Assembly (NCBI GenBank): GCA_012934845.2
Contig: WNNJ02002886.1
Coordinates: 59,604-123,603, forward strand
Source of the DNA: Pomphorhynchus laevis
Taxonomy: Eukaryota > Acanthocephala > Palaeacanthocephala > Echinorhynchida > Pomphorhynchidae
Direction: 5' to 3'
DNA: 64,000 bases
Shown: positions 54,683-64,000 of the stretch, in pieces
Layout: every line of letters starts with the position of its first letter
Numbering within the stretch: the stretch's first letter is position 1
Program-made: the position numbers and the translations under genes
Notes under the pieces: generated by a model
Databases searched by the model: none
Told to the model about the DNA's origin: nothing
The model's input: the letters and a program-made list of their open reading frames with translations, nothing else

Positions 54683-55151
54683 AATACATGTTTGTATACA
54701 CATTTGATATTTTAATAGTATGTATTTGATATTTTATATTTAATATTTTATATTCTAAGTATATTATATATTATAAACAAATGGCTATTAGTAAAAATAT
54801 TCATTACTGTTGATGTCAAACGATACTCTTCAGTGTATGCATTTAAATTAAGCATTTAAATGTTTATTTTAATTTAAAATTATATTTTTTAATATTATTT
54901 CATTTAATATTATAAATGTTTATTTATAAAATTTTATTACAACCAAAAATATAAATAAATGTTTATTATAACAATCGCTAATAAAACAATTTTTGGGTTT
55001 TACTTATTTGCGATTAGTATTTACTTCTCTGCGATCAATTCCTAAATAAATTCTAAAAACACAAATTCTCCGTTTTACTCTCTTTAATCTAATTGATACT
55101 CAGTTAATTTTTAATAGAAAACAAAATAACAAATTAATATTAATCGGACAA
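54683..55151. other. AT-rich spacer
   Basis: No gene or defined repeat. Confidence 0.5.
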
Positions 55152-55526
55152 ATATTATAAATATTAATCGGTACATATTTAGATATAAATTATTGGTATT
55201 TTTGTGAAACTATAAAATATAAACTACAAAGACTTACTAGCGTATGCATATCTTGAGATATTTAATATTTTGATGATGTTCAAAATACCAAAGATATTTA
55301 AATTTCGAAACAATAAGTATTTATAATGCTAAATGTGGTCAATAAATTAGTAGTGATATATAACAGGATGTACCAGTGGATTATAATTGATTCCTTGTTT
55401 ATTACTGTTTAAGAATAAAGAACACAATAATAAAAACTTTATATTAATTGCCGCTCAATGCAAGATCATCATCAGTGATAAAACAGTGAAATTAACAAAA
55501 TCAAAGCTAGTAAAAGCTTAAAAGTA
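55152..55526. repeat. Left arm of a 375-base inverted repeat
   Basis: Reverse complement of 58414-58788 with only three differences found by reading. It begins ATATTATAAATATTAATCGG and ends CTAGTAAAAGCTTAAAAGTA. No coding capacity. Equal arm lengths show there has been no indel since duplication. Confidence 0.95.
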
Positions 55527-55613
55527 ATAAATAAATAAATAAAGACTTTATTAAATACTTTAATAAAGTATTAAAGTATTTAATACTTAATTAGTCTTCT
55601 TATTTAATACTTA
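55527..55613. repeat. Short tandem repeats inside the left arm
   Basis: AAATAAATAAAT repeats, AAGTATTAAAGTATTT tracts and two copies of TTAATACTTAATTAGTCTTC in direct order, the second running into the hairpin at 55614. Confidence 0.75.
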
Positions 55614-55668
55614 ATTAGTCTTCTTATCAAGAGGACGGGGGTTCCGTCCTCTTGATAAGAAGACTAAT
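55614..55668. repeat. Perfect 25-base-arm hairpin ending the A3 LINE
   Basis: Arms 55614-55638 and 55644-55668 are exact reverse complements around GGGTT. The right arm is genuine family A sequence (minus strand); the left arm is its inverted copy. A3 therefore ends in a snap-back instead of the normal LINE 3' end. Confidence 0.93.
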
Positions 55669-55806
55669 CCCGAGATAGCCCAAGTGCCCCAAAGGCGCAC
55701 CTGGGCTTTCCCTTTCAATGACAGATGCTGAGCCCGTTTCAGGGCCCACCTAGCTTTCTTCAGTATACGTTTTTGAGTCTATTCAGGTCAGCTTTCGCCG
55801 ACCAGT

Positions 55807-56933
55807 TTACCGTAACGGTGAACCCCACTGACTCCTCTGTAGGGCCAGTGACTCCTCTAAAACTTTATCAAGGCCTACATTCCCTATCCAACGCAATGCT
55901 CTATCCTTCCAGCAAACAAACTTCTCCTTCTTGAAAATCTTCCAAAAGGAAGACTGAGAAGGATTAAGGCGAGCGATACTCGTCCTATCCCTACTCAGCT
56001 GGAACCTGTATCTAGTGCTCCAGTATTCATTCGAGAGGGCCTGTTTGGCGGAAGCAGAGAGATTAGGGAGGTTCAGTAATTTTGCTAGGACCTTGAGTTT
56101 TGTCGGAGTGGGATTGTATATACGACCTTTATAGGTAGTCGATAGAATTGCGGTAGCTTGCGAAAAGAGGTAGGTATTAAATTTGGTCAAACTCTCATTT
56201 CCTATTAAGGGAAAGAGTTGGATAGCCGCTTGAAAGAGGGCCACTCTGATCGGATCAAAGTGAAACCTCCTTCGAAGCAACATATCTTCCTCAATCCTCC
56301 AACGAATTAGGTCATGAGAGGTGGACAATTGCTGGCGCGACTGCTCCGTGCAGAAGGGTTTTAACAACCACCTCGAGTGAAGCAGTAAAATGTCGAGGAT
56401 AGAATTTGTTGATGTGCAATGAAAGGTAGGTGACGGGGGTTTGTGAATAAGATAACCGTTCCTAGCTCTGCGAAGTGCTGCATTGATTCAACGACCAGTT
56501 CTGTCGTTGAAATCTCCATGTCATAACCGCTGTCAATAATACTATCCAGGAGGTCACGGTTCTTGTGAATTTCCCCTGGACGGATGTAGACATTGGCTAG
56601 ACTTATGCGTTTACCGTTCTTACTGAGTGAAACTACTAAACAAGAAAGGGCTGGACATGAGTAGTTTAATAGGAGGGAGGACCTTAAGGAGCACTTAACT
56701 AAGGTCAAGAGTCCTTGAGATGAAGAGGAGTGAGGTGGAGTTATGTACTGAGTATAGTGGGAACATATATGCTTTGGGATAAATCGAGTAATGTCCTGGG
56801 GGAGACGAATAGACCGCGTCTCCTGAAGGACTATTACATCTGTATCTCTACCAGATAGAAGTCTAAGGGCAGAAGCACCTCCCGAATTCCACTGAAGGAT
56901 ATTCAGTGAAAAAGGCTCACGATTACTCTGCAT
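55807..56933 (-). pseudogene. A3 ORF2: endonuclease and linker
   Basis: Starts MQSNREPFSLNILQWNSGGA, VIVLQETRSIRLPQD, then GKRISLANVYIRPGEI. A small deletion removes the LLGDFN catalytic block (SGYDM is followed directly by out-of-frame FNDRTGR). The next piece (56367-55807) reads SHDLIRWRIEEDMLLRRRFH to DKVLEESLAL and ends at the deletion. Non-functional. Confidence 0.85.
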
Positions 56934-56976
56934 TGTGGTGGATTAGTTTGATGTGGGATTGCCTACCTAGAAGGAG

Positions 56977-58204
56977 CTAGGAACGGGAAGGTTCCCCTTT
57001 CCCGTCACTAGAACCATCCGGGGCAGGTACTTGCCCATGGGCAGCATCTTCATTTCCCCTTATTTTTTTATTCTTCAGGAGATTGCCAATATTGATAGGA
57101 GGGATAGGATGAGCCGAAGCCCCCTTCTTTTTGGATGATGAAATTGCCGTTGATGATGGAATAGTAGGGTTAGTACAGAATGTGGCAACAACAGAGGATA
57201 CTAAAACTTCCATCTTCCTATACATTGTTTCTATATGTATATCAATTGCTCGCATGAGATCATCGTCCCTCGTACGAGTGGCAGCATTTGCAAAGGTACC
57301 AGATGTCGGTTAGGCAGCAGACTTGTTAAATCCACCTTGATATAATTTAAAATGTCTGCATTTTCTGCTCCATGCAGGATGGCTCCCCCCACAGTTAGAG
57401 CATAATGGAGGGGATACACATTTTTCTCCTGTCAACAAAGCCGGACACCGGGGGAGCCACACACCCCACATGTCGATGACTCACTGCAGCTTGAAGGCCC
57501 AGTGCCCCCATTTGTGGCACCGACTGCAGTGCGGATATGTGAACTCTTCTTTGTTAATGATTGTAAGTCTGAGATTAAATCCCATGAAGGGATTACAAGC
57601 TGAATTAGCCAGCGATTCAGCCCGCTCTAGGAAAGCGGAACAAAATCCAACTAGTATTTGATGTCCGCTCTTGCCTATTATTGAACGGAAGTTCGATATT
57701 TTAAATGTTTCTTTTTGTAACTCGATATCATTCTCTTCCAATTGACATGGGAGGTTAGATACTTTTAGAGTGGCAAGTATAGGTTTAGAGTATATGGACC
57801 CATACTCCGACAGGGAAGATTCGAAGTATTTAACATACCCCTTTAAGAGGTCTGAGGTGGTAAACGAAATCTTTAGTTCAGTTTCATAAAGTTTTACCGA
57901 GTTGAAAATGATTCTATTTGATAGTTGCTCTGTAAACGGCCGTAGAAAGAAATTAAACAATAAATGCCTTTCCATAGGCTTTTTGATCTTTATAATTATC
58001 AGATTTTTTAGTTTTGGGATTGGGGGAAGTACTTCCCCATCCCTAGCAGCAATTGAAAACTCACTAACCTTTGGAACAGGTGATTTCAGAGCAGCATTTA
58101 CCTGTATTTCGTCATGTTCCTTTGTTTTTACTAGAAAATTGACTGGAAAACTGTTTTTTTACAATCCTTTGTTCCTCCGACAAGCTTGTTCGTACTCATT
58201 TTGT
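56977..58204 (-). pseudogene. A3 ORF1: gag-like protein, broken
   Basis: Probable start MSTNKLVGGTKDCKK near 58204, quickly out of frame. Good stretch 57975-57481: IIFNSVKLYETELKISFTTS, SIYSKPILATLKVSNLP, YPHCSRCHKWGHWAFKLQ (first knuckle, last Cys lost). Later knuckles and the tail (57255-56977) are in other frames. Confidence 0.82.
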
Positions 58205-58413
58205 TCGAAAATTTATCAAACAGTGAAATTAACAAAATTAAAAACACACAAATATAGAATAAACTTTAAAGTAAAATGTATCAACACAATTGAACAATTG
58301 TGTTACTACAATTGTATTTTTCACTTTACAATACATTTTTATTTTACCATTTCATTGTTAGTTCTAATTTGAAATTGACAAATTTCAATCGTTCGTATTC
58401 GTTTATTACAATT
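58205..58413. other. A3 5' region with a hairpin and a 21-base echo of the arms
   Basis: 58218-58238 is identical to 55481-55501 of the left arm. AACACAATTG, AA, CAATTGTGTT is a perfect hairpin at 58283-58304. Confidence 0.75.
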
Positions 58414-58788
58414 TACTTTTAAGCTTTTACTAGCTTTGATTTTGTTAATTTCACTGTTTTATCACTGATGATGATCTTGCATTGAGCGGCAATTAATATA
58501 AAGTTTTTATTATTGTGTTCTTTATTCTTAAATAGTAATAAACAAGGAATCAATTATAATCCACTGGTACATCCTGTTATATATCACTACTAATTTATTG
58601 ACCATATTTAGCATTATAAATACTTATTGTTTCGAAATTTAAATATCTTTGGTATTTTGAACATCATCAAAATATTAAATATCTCAAGATATGCATACGC
58701 TAGTAAGTCTTTGTAGTTTATATTTTATATTTTCACAAAAATACCAATAATTTATATCTAAATATGTACCGATTAATATTTATAATAT
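58414..58788. repeat. Right arm of the 375-base inverted repeat
   Basis: Reverse complement of 55152-55526, three differences. With the left arm it encloses 2887 bases containing LINE A3. Confidence 0.95.
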
Positions 58789-59418
58789 AAATAATAATAT
58801 AATATTAATAATATATTATTATATCCAATAATAAATCGCTGATTTTAAAATATTTGAGAATAAAGAACAATGATAGAATATTATATATGAACAATTATAG
58901 AATAGAACAACAATGAATACCAAGAGAGCAAGATCAATATTTTATAAACTATTATTACAAATACATAAAAATATAAAAAATCCAGCTATTATGTTTTATT
59001 ATGTATTTTCAAGGTTCACCGTCTTTTGCATGAGTAATATTTAGTTTAAAGAAGCATGATGTTTCATTATCACATCGATATTCAAAATGCAATTGCCGCC
59101 ACTATCTCTCTTGAAAATATTAGAAAAATATTGGAAAAACTATTTAATTCAAGAAATAAAAGGCGGCTATTATAAAAACAAAACAAATGAGAAACAAGCA
59201 GATACAAATAGGCAAACAAACGAACTGTAAGGTGTTCAATTGAAGCCATAAATTGATGAAATACTCAAAACAAAATATACAGAGCAAGCGGGTAAAAATA
59301 AATGAACTGTGTAGCAAATACTTATAATCAGAAACAAATGACATACTCGGAAGCTCGGGTTGCTTAGGACCACGTGCAATTAAAATATACATGGCATGGG
59401 AATATGGGAAATATATGA
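58789..59418. other. AT-rich spacer
   Basis: No gene. The open stretches here are low-complexity. Confidence 0.5.
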
Positions 59419-61175
59419 TCCTTTCTACTACCTATAAAGGCCCAATATACAATCCCACCCAAATAAAACTCAATATCTTAGCTAAAATGCTACACCTTCC
59501 CAATCTCTCTATTTCCGCCAGACATACCCCCTCAAATAAATACTGGAGCACCAGATATATGTTTCAGCTGAGCAAGGGTCGGGTGAGCATAGCTAGCCTC
59601 AACCCTTCTCAGTCTTCCTTCTGGAAGATATTCAAGAAGGCAAAATTTGTCTTCTGGGATGATAGAGTTTTGAGTTAAAGCGGCAGCATGGTCCTTGACA
59701 AAGTTTTGGAGGAGTCACTATCCCTACATAATTATGGAATTACTCAATCTCCCCAACCAATCTCGCCTTGGTGTGACTCCAGAAGTAGGGATTTATCTGC
59801 CACAGATATCCTTAACTCCTGGGAGCCACTTCTTGGTACCTCCAGAACCCACGCGCCACTCTCCACTCGGGTCTTTCAGCTTTTGACAGACAGTCAGTTA
59901 AAGGAGGTCGCCATCATAATGCTATTAGCCTCCCCGTCCGATATTGCTGGCATTAATATTAGCCAACGTGTGATTTTACCCAAAAGGAAATCGTTATATG
60001 CTCTAAAGATCTGAGAAACTTTTTTCGATTTAAAACTCCCTCATCTCCATTTTCGAAAAAGCGCTTGCGCATAAAATCCTTGACCATCTAAGTATTCGAA
60101 ATTTAATCCCATGAGGCTTTCATGAGTACGTAACAGATCGCTCGTTCCATTCAGCAATAGGTGAAGTGCATCAGTTTTATCAAGATAACAGTCATCAGCT
60201 TGCTGTAGCTATCTTTCTTGATTTTTTTCTGCATTTGACCGCATTTCCATTCCTTTTGTTTTCTCTTCTCTCAGATCCCTTGGGTTGCCTGCGAGAATTG
60301 TTAACAGGTGGAGATTTTGCTGAACACCAAGCGTTTCTACTGTAGACGACCCTGACGCGCGTAAGTTCTACCCTATTACGGGTGTGCCTAAAGGATTCCA
60401 CTTTCTCCGATCTTATATCTTGCTGCATCCATTGTATTATTCAGGAATTTTTAACGTGATCGACATCTAGTGGTATACGCTTATGATACTACAGCCTGTT
60501 CTCTGGACGCAGTTGCAAAGATGTAGTATCTGACATTAGCCGTTTTTAAGTTTAAAAGACCAGCTACCCACATCCAATCTTGTTTTTGACTCTCTAAATC
60601 ACAGGTGCACCTGCAACTAAAGAGAAGCATAAGAGATTAGCACTCTCTGCTCTCCCCTCCATTTTGCATTCTCAACCACTCCCTACCTTCACAAGTCGAG
60701 TAAAATACATGGGGTTCACCATTACGGTGAACTAGTCAGCGTAAGCTGACCTGGATAGACTCAAACGTATTCTGAATAGAGCTAGGTGGACCCTGAAACG
60801 GGCTCAGCATATGTCATTGAATAGGAAAACCCAAGTGCGCATCTGGGTACTTGGGCTAACTTGGGATTAGTCTTCTTTTCAAGAAATCGTCTCCCAGAAC
60901 AAAGACTAACGTTTCTCAACCTCCTCATCTTGCGATTACCAAGCAGAATTCGCCTCGATTTGATTCTTCGGGGGGGGAGTGAGAGCCCCCGGGTGGTTTA
61001 GTCGGAGAGCGGCGTGTTTGATTGGTTGGAGGGCTCCGATTCCTGTGGACATGGGGCCGTGACACAATGAAGACTCTATTAACGATTGGACTGAATTTGT
61101 TTTCTGTTTTTTTGTATGTTTTTATTTTTAAAACTTTTTAGTGGTTATCAAAAGTTGTTAACGAAATCCTTATTA
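59419..61175 (+). mobile_element. LINE family A, 5'-truncated copy A4
   Basis: It starts in the ORF2 linker at ILSTTYKGPIYNP and runs to the family 3' end CGAAATCCTTATTAT. Linker motifs: LHNYGITQSPQPISPWCDSR, RDLSATDILNSWEPL, ITMLLASPSDIAGINISQRV-like block ending near 60014. The RT part (60015-60560) is recognisable only across frames and stops; the thumb at 60700-61060 is clearer. The most degraded of the long A copies. No target duplication found. Confidence 0.83.
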
Positions 61176-61775
61176 TAAATTGCCAATTTTGCACCACATT
61201 TTTTGTATCATAAAGTAGAAACTAGAAATCTTATCGACTGATTTTTCGTTGTTTTTACGATTCACTAGTAAAAAGCATTACTTACTCTTAATCGGTTTCA
61301 CCAAAATTATTTGCGTGTTGTCTATCGAAATATACGTGATCTTTAATGGTGTGAGAATATATAATTGTATAATTTATATATTATAATTTATGTCGTAATA
61401 AAGCTGTTCTTAGAAATGTATTTCTCCGTAAAAATTTCGCATTTTTGGGTATTTATGTTTTTATTATCAATAAATTTTGCCAACGTTTATATATAACCTG
61501 TCATTAAAGAACAATAATTTTTTGACATTACTGGTATAGCTTTTTTAATTGGTCTTCTCGGAAAATGAGATGATCATATTTTTAATATTGGTAAACGACC
61601 AAGCTATTATTTAGATCATTCTCTCTGTTATATGCTACTAAGAACTTGTATGGAATAAAATTTATTTCTTTTACCTATAGAATGTATTCTAATTTTATTC
61701 AGTAGATATATTTTTCATATATTATATAAATATATCGAACCAACTCTAAATATTTAATTTTAGTTCAGAACGAAG
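61176..61775. promoter_or_regulatory. Upstream region of the SLC15 gene
   Basis: AT-rich, no element. An acceptor-like TTTAATTTTAG ends at 61763, so the first coding exon may follow a 5' UTR intron. No core promoter can be identified. Confidence 0.3.
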
Positions 61776-61860
61776 ATGAATCTAAGACGGCTTCCTGGTA
61801 AAGTATATTTTCTAATCATCAATGAATTCTGCGAACGATTTTGTTATTATGGACTCAGAA
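61764..61860 (+). CDS. SLC15: SLC15/POT peptide transporter, first recognised exon
   Basis: The ATG at 61776 opens MNLRRLPGKVYFLIINEFCE, RFCYYGLR, the hallmark first-helix motif of the proton-coupled oligopeptide transporters (FFIVNEFCERFSYYGM). E-x-x-E-R/F-C-E-R is part of the proton and substrate path. It ends in phase 1 at a GTATGC donor. The exon may begin at 61764 if the preceding TAG is an acceptor. These proteins import di- and tripeptides with protons across the plasma membrane. Confidence 0.88.
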
Positions 61861-61906
61861 GTATGCTTTTCATAATTTGTATAAATTATAAAATCACGTT
61901 TTTTAG

Positions 61907-62045
61907 CTATTCTGATTTTGTATCTAAACGAATTTCTGGGAATTCCATATAATTCGGCCACAGCTGCTTTTCATACGTTTGTCTGCTTGTGCTATGCTTC
62001 GCCTATAATTGGTGCTGTCTTGGCTGATGGCTATATTGGCCGCAT
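61907..62045 (+). CDS. SLC15: SLC15/POT peptide transporter, second exon
   Basis: After a 46-base intron (acceptor TTTTTTAG), the exon continues TILILYLNEFLGIPYNSATA, AFHTFVCLCYASPIIGAVLA, DGYIGR, covering helix 1 end to helix 3. HTFVCLCYASPIIGAVLADG corresponds to the family signature (HxFxxLCYxTPxxGAxxAD). The Asp and Gly near ADGYIG precede the loop that in relatives reads LGKFKT. Ends in phase 2 at GTAGTA. Confidence 0.9.
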
Positions 62046-63199
62046 GTAGTACGTTAAAAGAACTGTAGAAAGTTTTTTCAAAATCTAAAGTTTTAAGAAT
62101 CAAGTATATAAAGTATTCTTAGTTTTAAGAATCAAGTATAAATATATAAAAATGATTTTTGACATTTTTATTATAAAAAAATAATATTTGAAATAAAATA
62201 TTTTTAATTATTTTGATTTTTTATAATTTCCAACAAGAATTTACTAATTTGATATATTAAATTATATATATAATAAATGATGCATTATAAATTATATATG
62301 CAGCTGTATTATTGCAATTATAAATATATAAATATATATAATAAATTATGTCATGTTTAATTTATTGTTTGATAATATATTTTGTTATATTTTATTCTAT
62401 ATTGTTATTTATTTATTAAAAACATTTATTAAATTATTTTATAAAAATTGGAAAAACTTTTAAAATTGATTTACTTTAAAATAAATTCAATAAACAATTT
62501 TATAGACAAACTTTTGTCTATAAATAATTTAGATTTTGACATGATATTTTGAATTCGAAAACTTAAACTGCATTGTAGCAATTAATACTTTATGGTGTTT
62601 ATTAAATAAATTAATTGAAATTAAACTTAAAATTCTAAGTACTCTGCTTTCTTATCAACCGAGTTATAAATGGAAATTGCAATCATAATGTTGCTGTAAA
62701 ATAAAGAAATATATCCATCCTGATCTGTATTTAAATTTTTAAATATCCAGGAACTATCAAGAATTTAACATACTTGAATTAATATACTTTGGTAAGCATA
62801 TAATAACTATTTGTGATTTCCTTACTTTAGGATAAAATTTATAAATTATACAATGTTTTATTGTCATCGTCAGAAAAGGATCACTTGCCCCTTGACTTGT
62901 CTAAAAACCGAATAAAACACAAATTTTGATTATACCCTTTAAATGCGCCATTATTCAATAATTATCGTAGTGGTTTTAATTCTCAATTCGATAATCTTAT
63001 TTTTGTATTTAATATGACGTTTTAAATGACAGCACAATATTTTGGCTTTGACTTAGTTTTTCGTTGTATTCAATTTTGCTTGCTTTTAATTTTATAATTT
63101 TATCTTTTTTAAATAAATAATTCAAAATAAATTTCTATAAATTTATAATAAAAAAATATTTATTTATTAATTTTTATTAATTTATATTTATTTTTCTAG
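62046..63199. other. SLC15 intron 2
   Basis: AT-rich, no element or nested gene recognised. Confidence 0.6.
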
Positions 63200-63286
63200 C
63201 ACAATACTTATTCTATCCTCGATTTATGCCTTAGGATGTGTTCTCCTGTCATTAACAGCTATTCCGTTGTTCGGCGCGCCTACATT
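63200..63286 (+). CDS. SLC15: SLC15/POT peptide transporter, third exon
   Basis: After an intron of 1154 bases (acceptor TTTTTCTAG), the exon reads ITILILSSIYALGCVLLSLT, AIPLFGAPT, helix 4 of the family (TIxxLSIVYxxGxxxLSLTAI). The phase joins exon 2 exactly. Donor GTAAGT at 63287. The remaining exons lie beyond the right edge; a full-length protein would have about 600-700 residues and 12 helices. Confidence 0.88.
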
Positions 63287-64000
63287 GTAAGTTTTATGAT
63301 ATATAAAATTGATACTATAACGTTATTCTACCAATATAATTGATATACTATAATAATATACTATATAATATATCCTACATAATATTTGTTAAAAATTAGT
63401 TAAATCATGCCTTTATCTCAAAATAAGTGGAATATTTTAAATTTAAAAATTAAATATAAATTACAATCTTAAATGTAATACTTTGTAATATTTTGCATAA
63501 TAAATTAATAGAAAATTAATCTTGCAAATGCATTTTAATAAATTAATTTATAAAATTTAATCATTTGCCTCTAATTGTAATATAAATGTTTTCTTTCAAC
63601 AAATTTGTACAAATGCACTGGAAGAAATTAAAATAGCAAATTGACATTTCAGATTTTGATTTTACTTATTTTATTAATTTACAGTATGTTGGCTTTATTA
63701 TAAACTTTTGTAATATACAAAAATTTACATTAAAATGTTTCAATATCAAGAGTAAAATTCCTTTATTTGCGGTATAATGCTTACTTTGATACAATTGTAC
63801 CTTATCCAGCACATTGATAATGAAACTTATTTGTATAAAGAACAAACTCTTTGTCTAAAAGTAGTCTAAAGAGTAAATTGAACTGATTTTATTTTATTTA
63901 GCTTATTCTAAATTGTCAACTGGTTTTATTTTGTCATCCAATAAACATATAAATATAATATAATATAATATTAAAAATATTATAATATTAAACATATTTT
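63287..64000. other. SLC15 intron 3, incomplete
   Basis: AT-rich to the window edge; no further exon recognised. Confidence 0.55.

Larger units (their letters stand above)
55669..58204 (-). mobile_element. LINE family A, rearranged copy A3 between inverted repeats
   Basis: Minus-strand element with ORF1, endonuclease, the ORF2 linker and a short RT C-terminal piece (55669-55830). The RT palm is deleted: the sequence jumps from DKVLEESLALQ to NWSAKADLN-like sequence, with AGGAGTCA(C/G)TGG repeated at the join. The family 3' UTR is absent. Its 5' region stops about 210 bases before the right arm. Confidence 0.85.

Noticed and set aside
1-64000. Prokaryotic systems (defence islands, toxin pairs, CRISPR arrays, phage genes)
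   Set aside because: Genes are spliced eukaryotic genes, and every other long coding signal is a retroelement. No evenly spaced short repeats with unique spacers exist.

Overview
This is a eukaryotic, almost certainly invertebrate metazoan, window. Spliced nuclear genes with GT..AG introns, including very short introns of 46 and 49 bases, sit in strongly AT-rich DNA crowded with decayed non-LTR retrotransposons and Penelope-like fragments. Nothing seen fixes the phylum. No bacterial operon, CRISPR array, tRNA or rRNA gene was recognised.

Host genes, all recognised from translated motifs: (1) PDSS1, the catalytic subunit of trans-prenyl diphosphate synthase (ubiquinone side chain), on the minus strand in four phase-consistent exons from 20745 down to 1970; its 3' exons lie left of the window. 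(2) A single-exon NECAP-type endocytosis gene (19699-20325, minus) nested inside PDSS1 intron 1. (3) An intact single-exon LCMT1, the PP2A leucine carboxyl methyltransferase (45689-46669, plus). (4) The first three recognisable exons of an SLC15/POT peptide transporter (61776-63286, plus), running off the right edge.

The rest is mobile DNA. Family A is a two-ORF LINE (CCHC gag, APE endonuclease, YADD RT, no RNase H seen) with a near full-length copy at 2744-6572, partial copies at 6686-7075, 48393-50637, 54015-54140 and 59419-61175, and a rearranged copy at 55669-58204 lying between 375-base inverted repeats that are about 99% identical. Family B is CR1/Jockey-like (ORF1 with a PHD-like Cys motif, APE endonuclease, RT) at 15833-18988, 22828-26370, 27355-28812, 28985-32090 and 36224-40855; four copies end in the same small GAGC..GCTC stem-loop. 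Family C is an L2/CR1-like LINE known only from 3' ends (12928-13362, 21745-22375, 32124-32245). Two different RT elements with a C-terminal restriction-like-nuclease type module lie at 34970-35945 and 42429-45280; the second keeps one reading frame through five stop codons. Penelope-like RT and GIY-YIG pieces, a 611-base inverted-repeat element and a tandem array of about 365-base units fill the PDSS1 introns.

By region: 1-20745 is PDSS1 with nested NECAP, its introns swollen by elements; 20746-45300 is a graveyard of LINEs; 45689-46669 is LCMT1; 46670-61175 is AT-rich DNA with family A copies; 61776-64000 is the start of the peptide transporter. The host genes have unrelated housekeeping roles; the nested NECAP is the only structural link between them.
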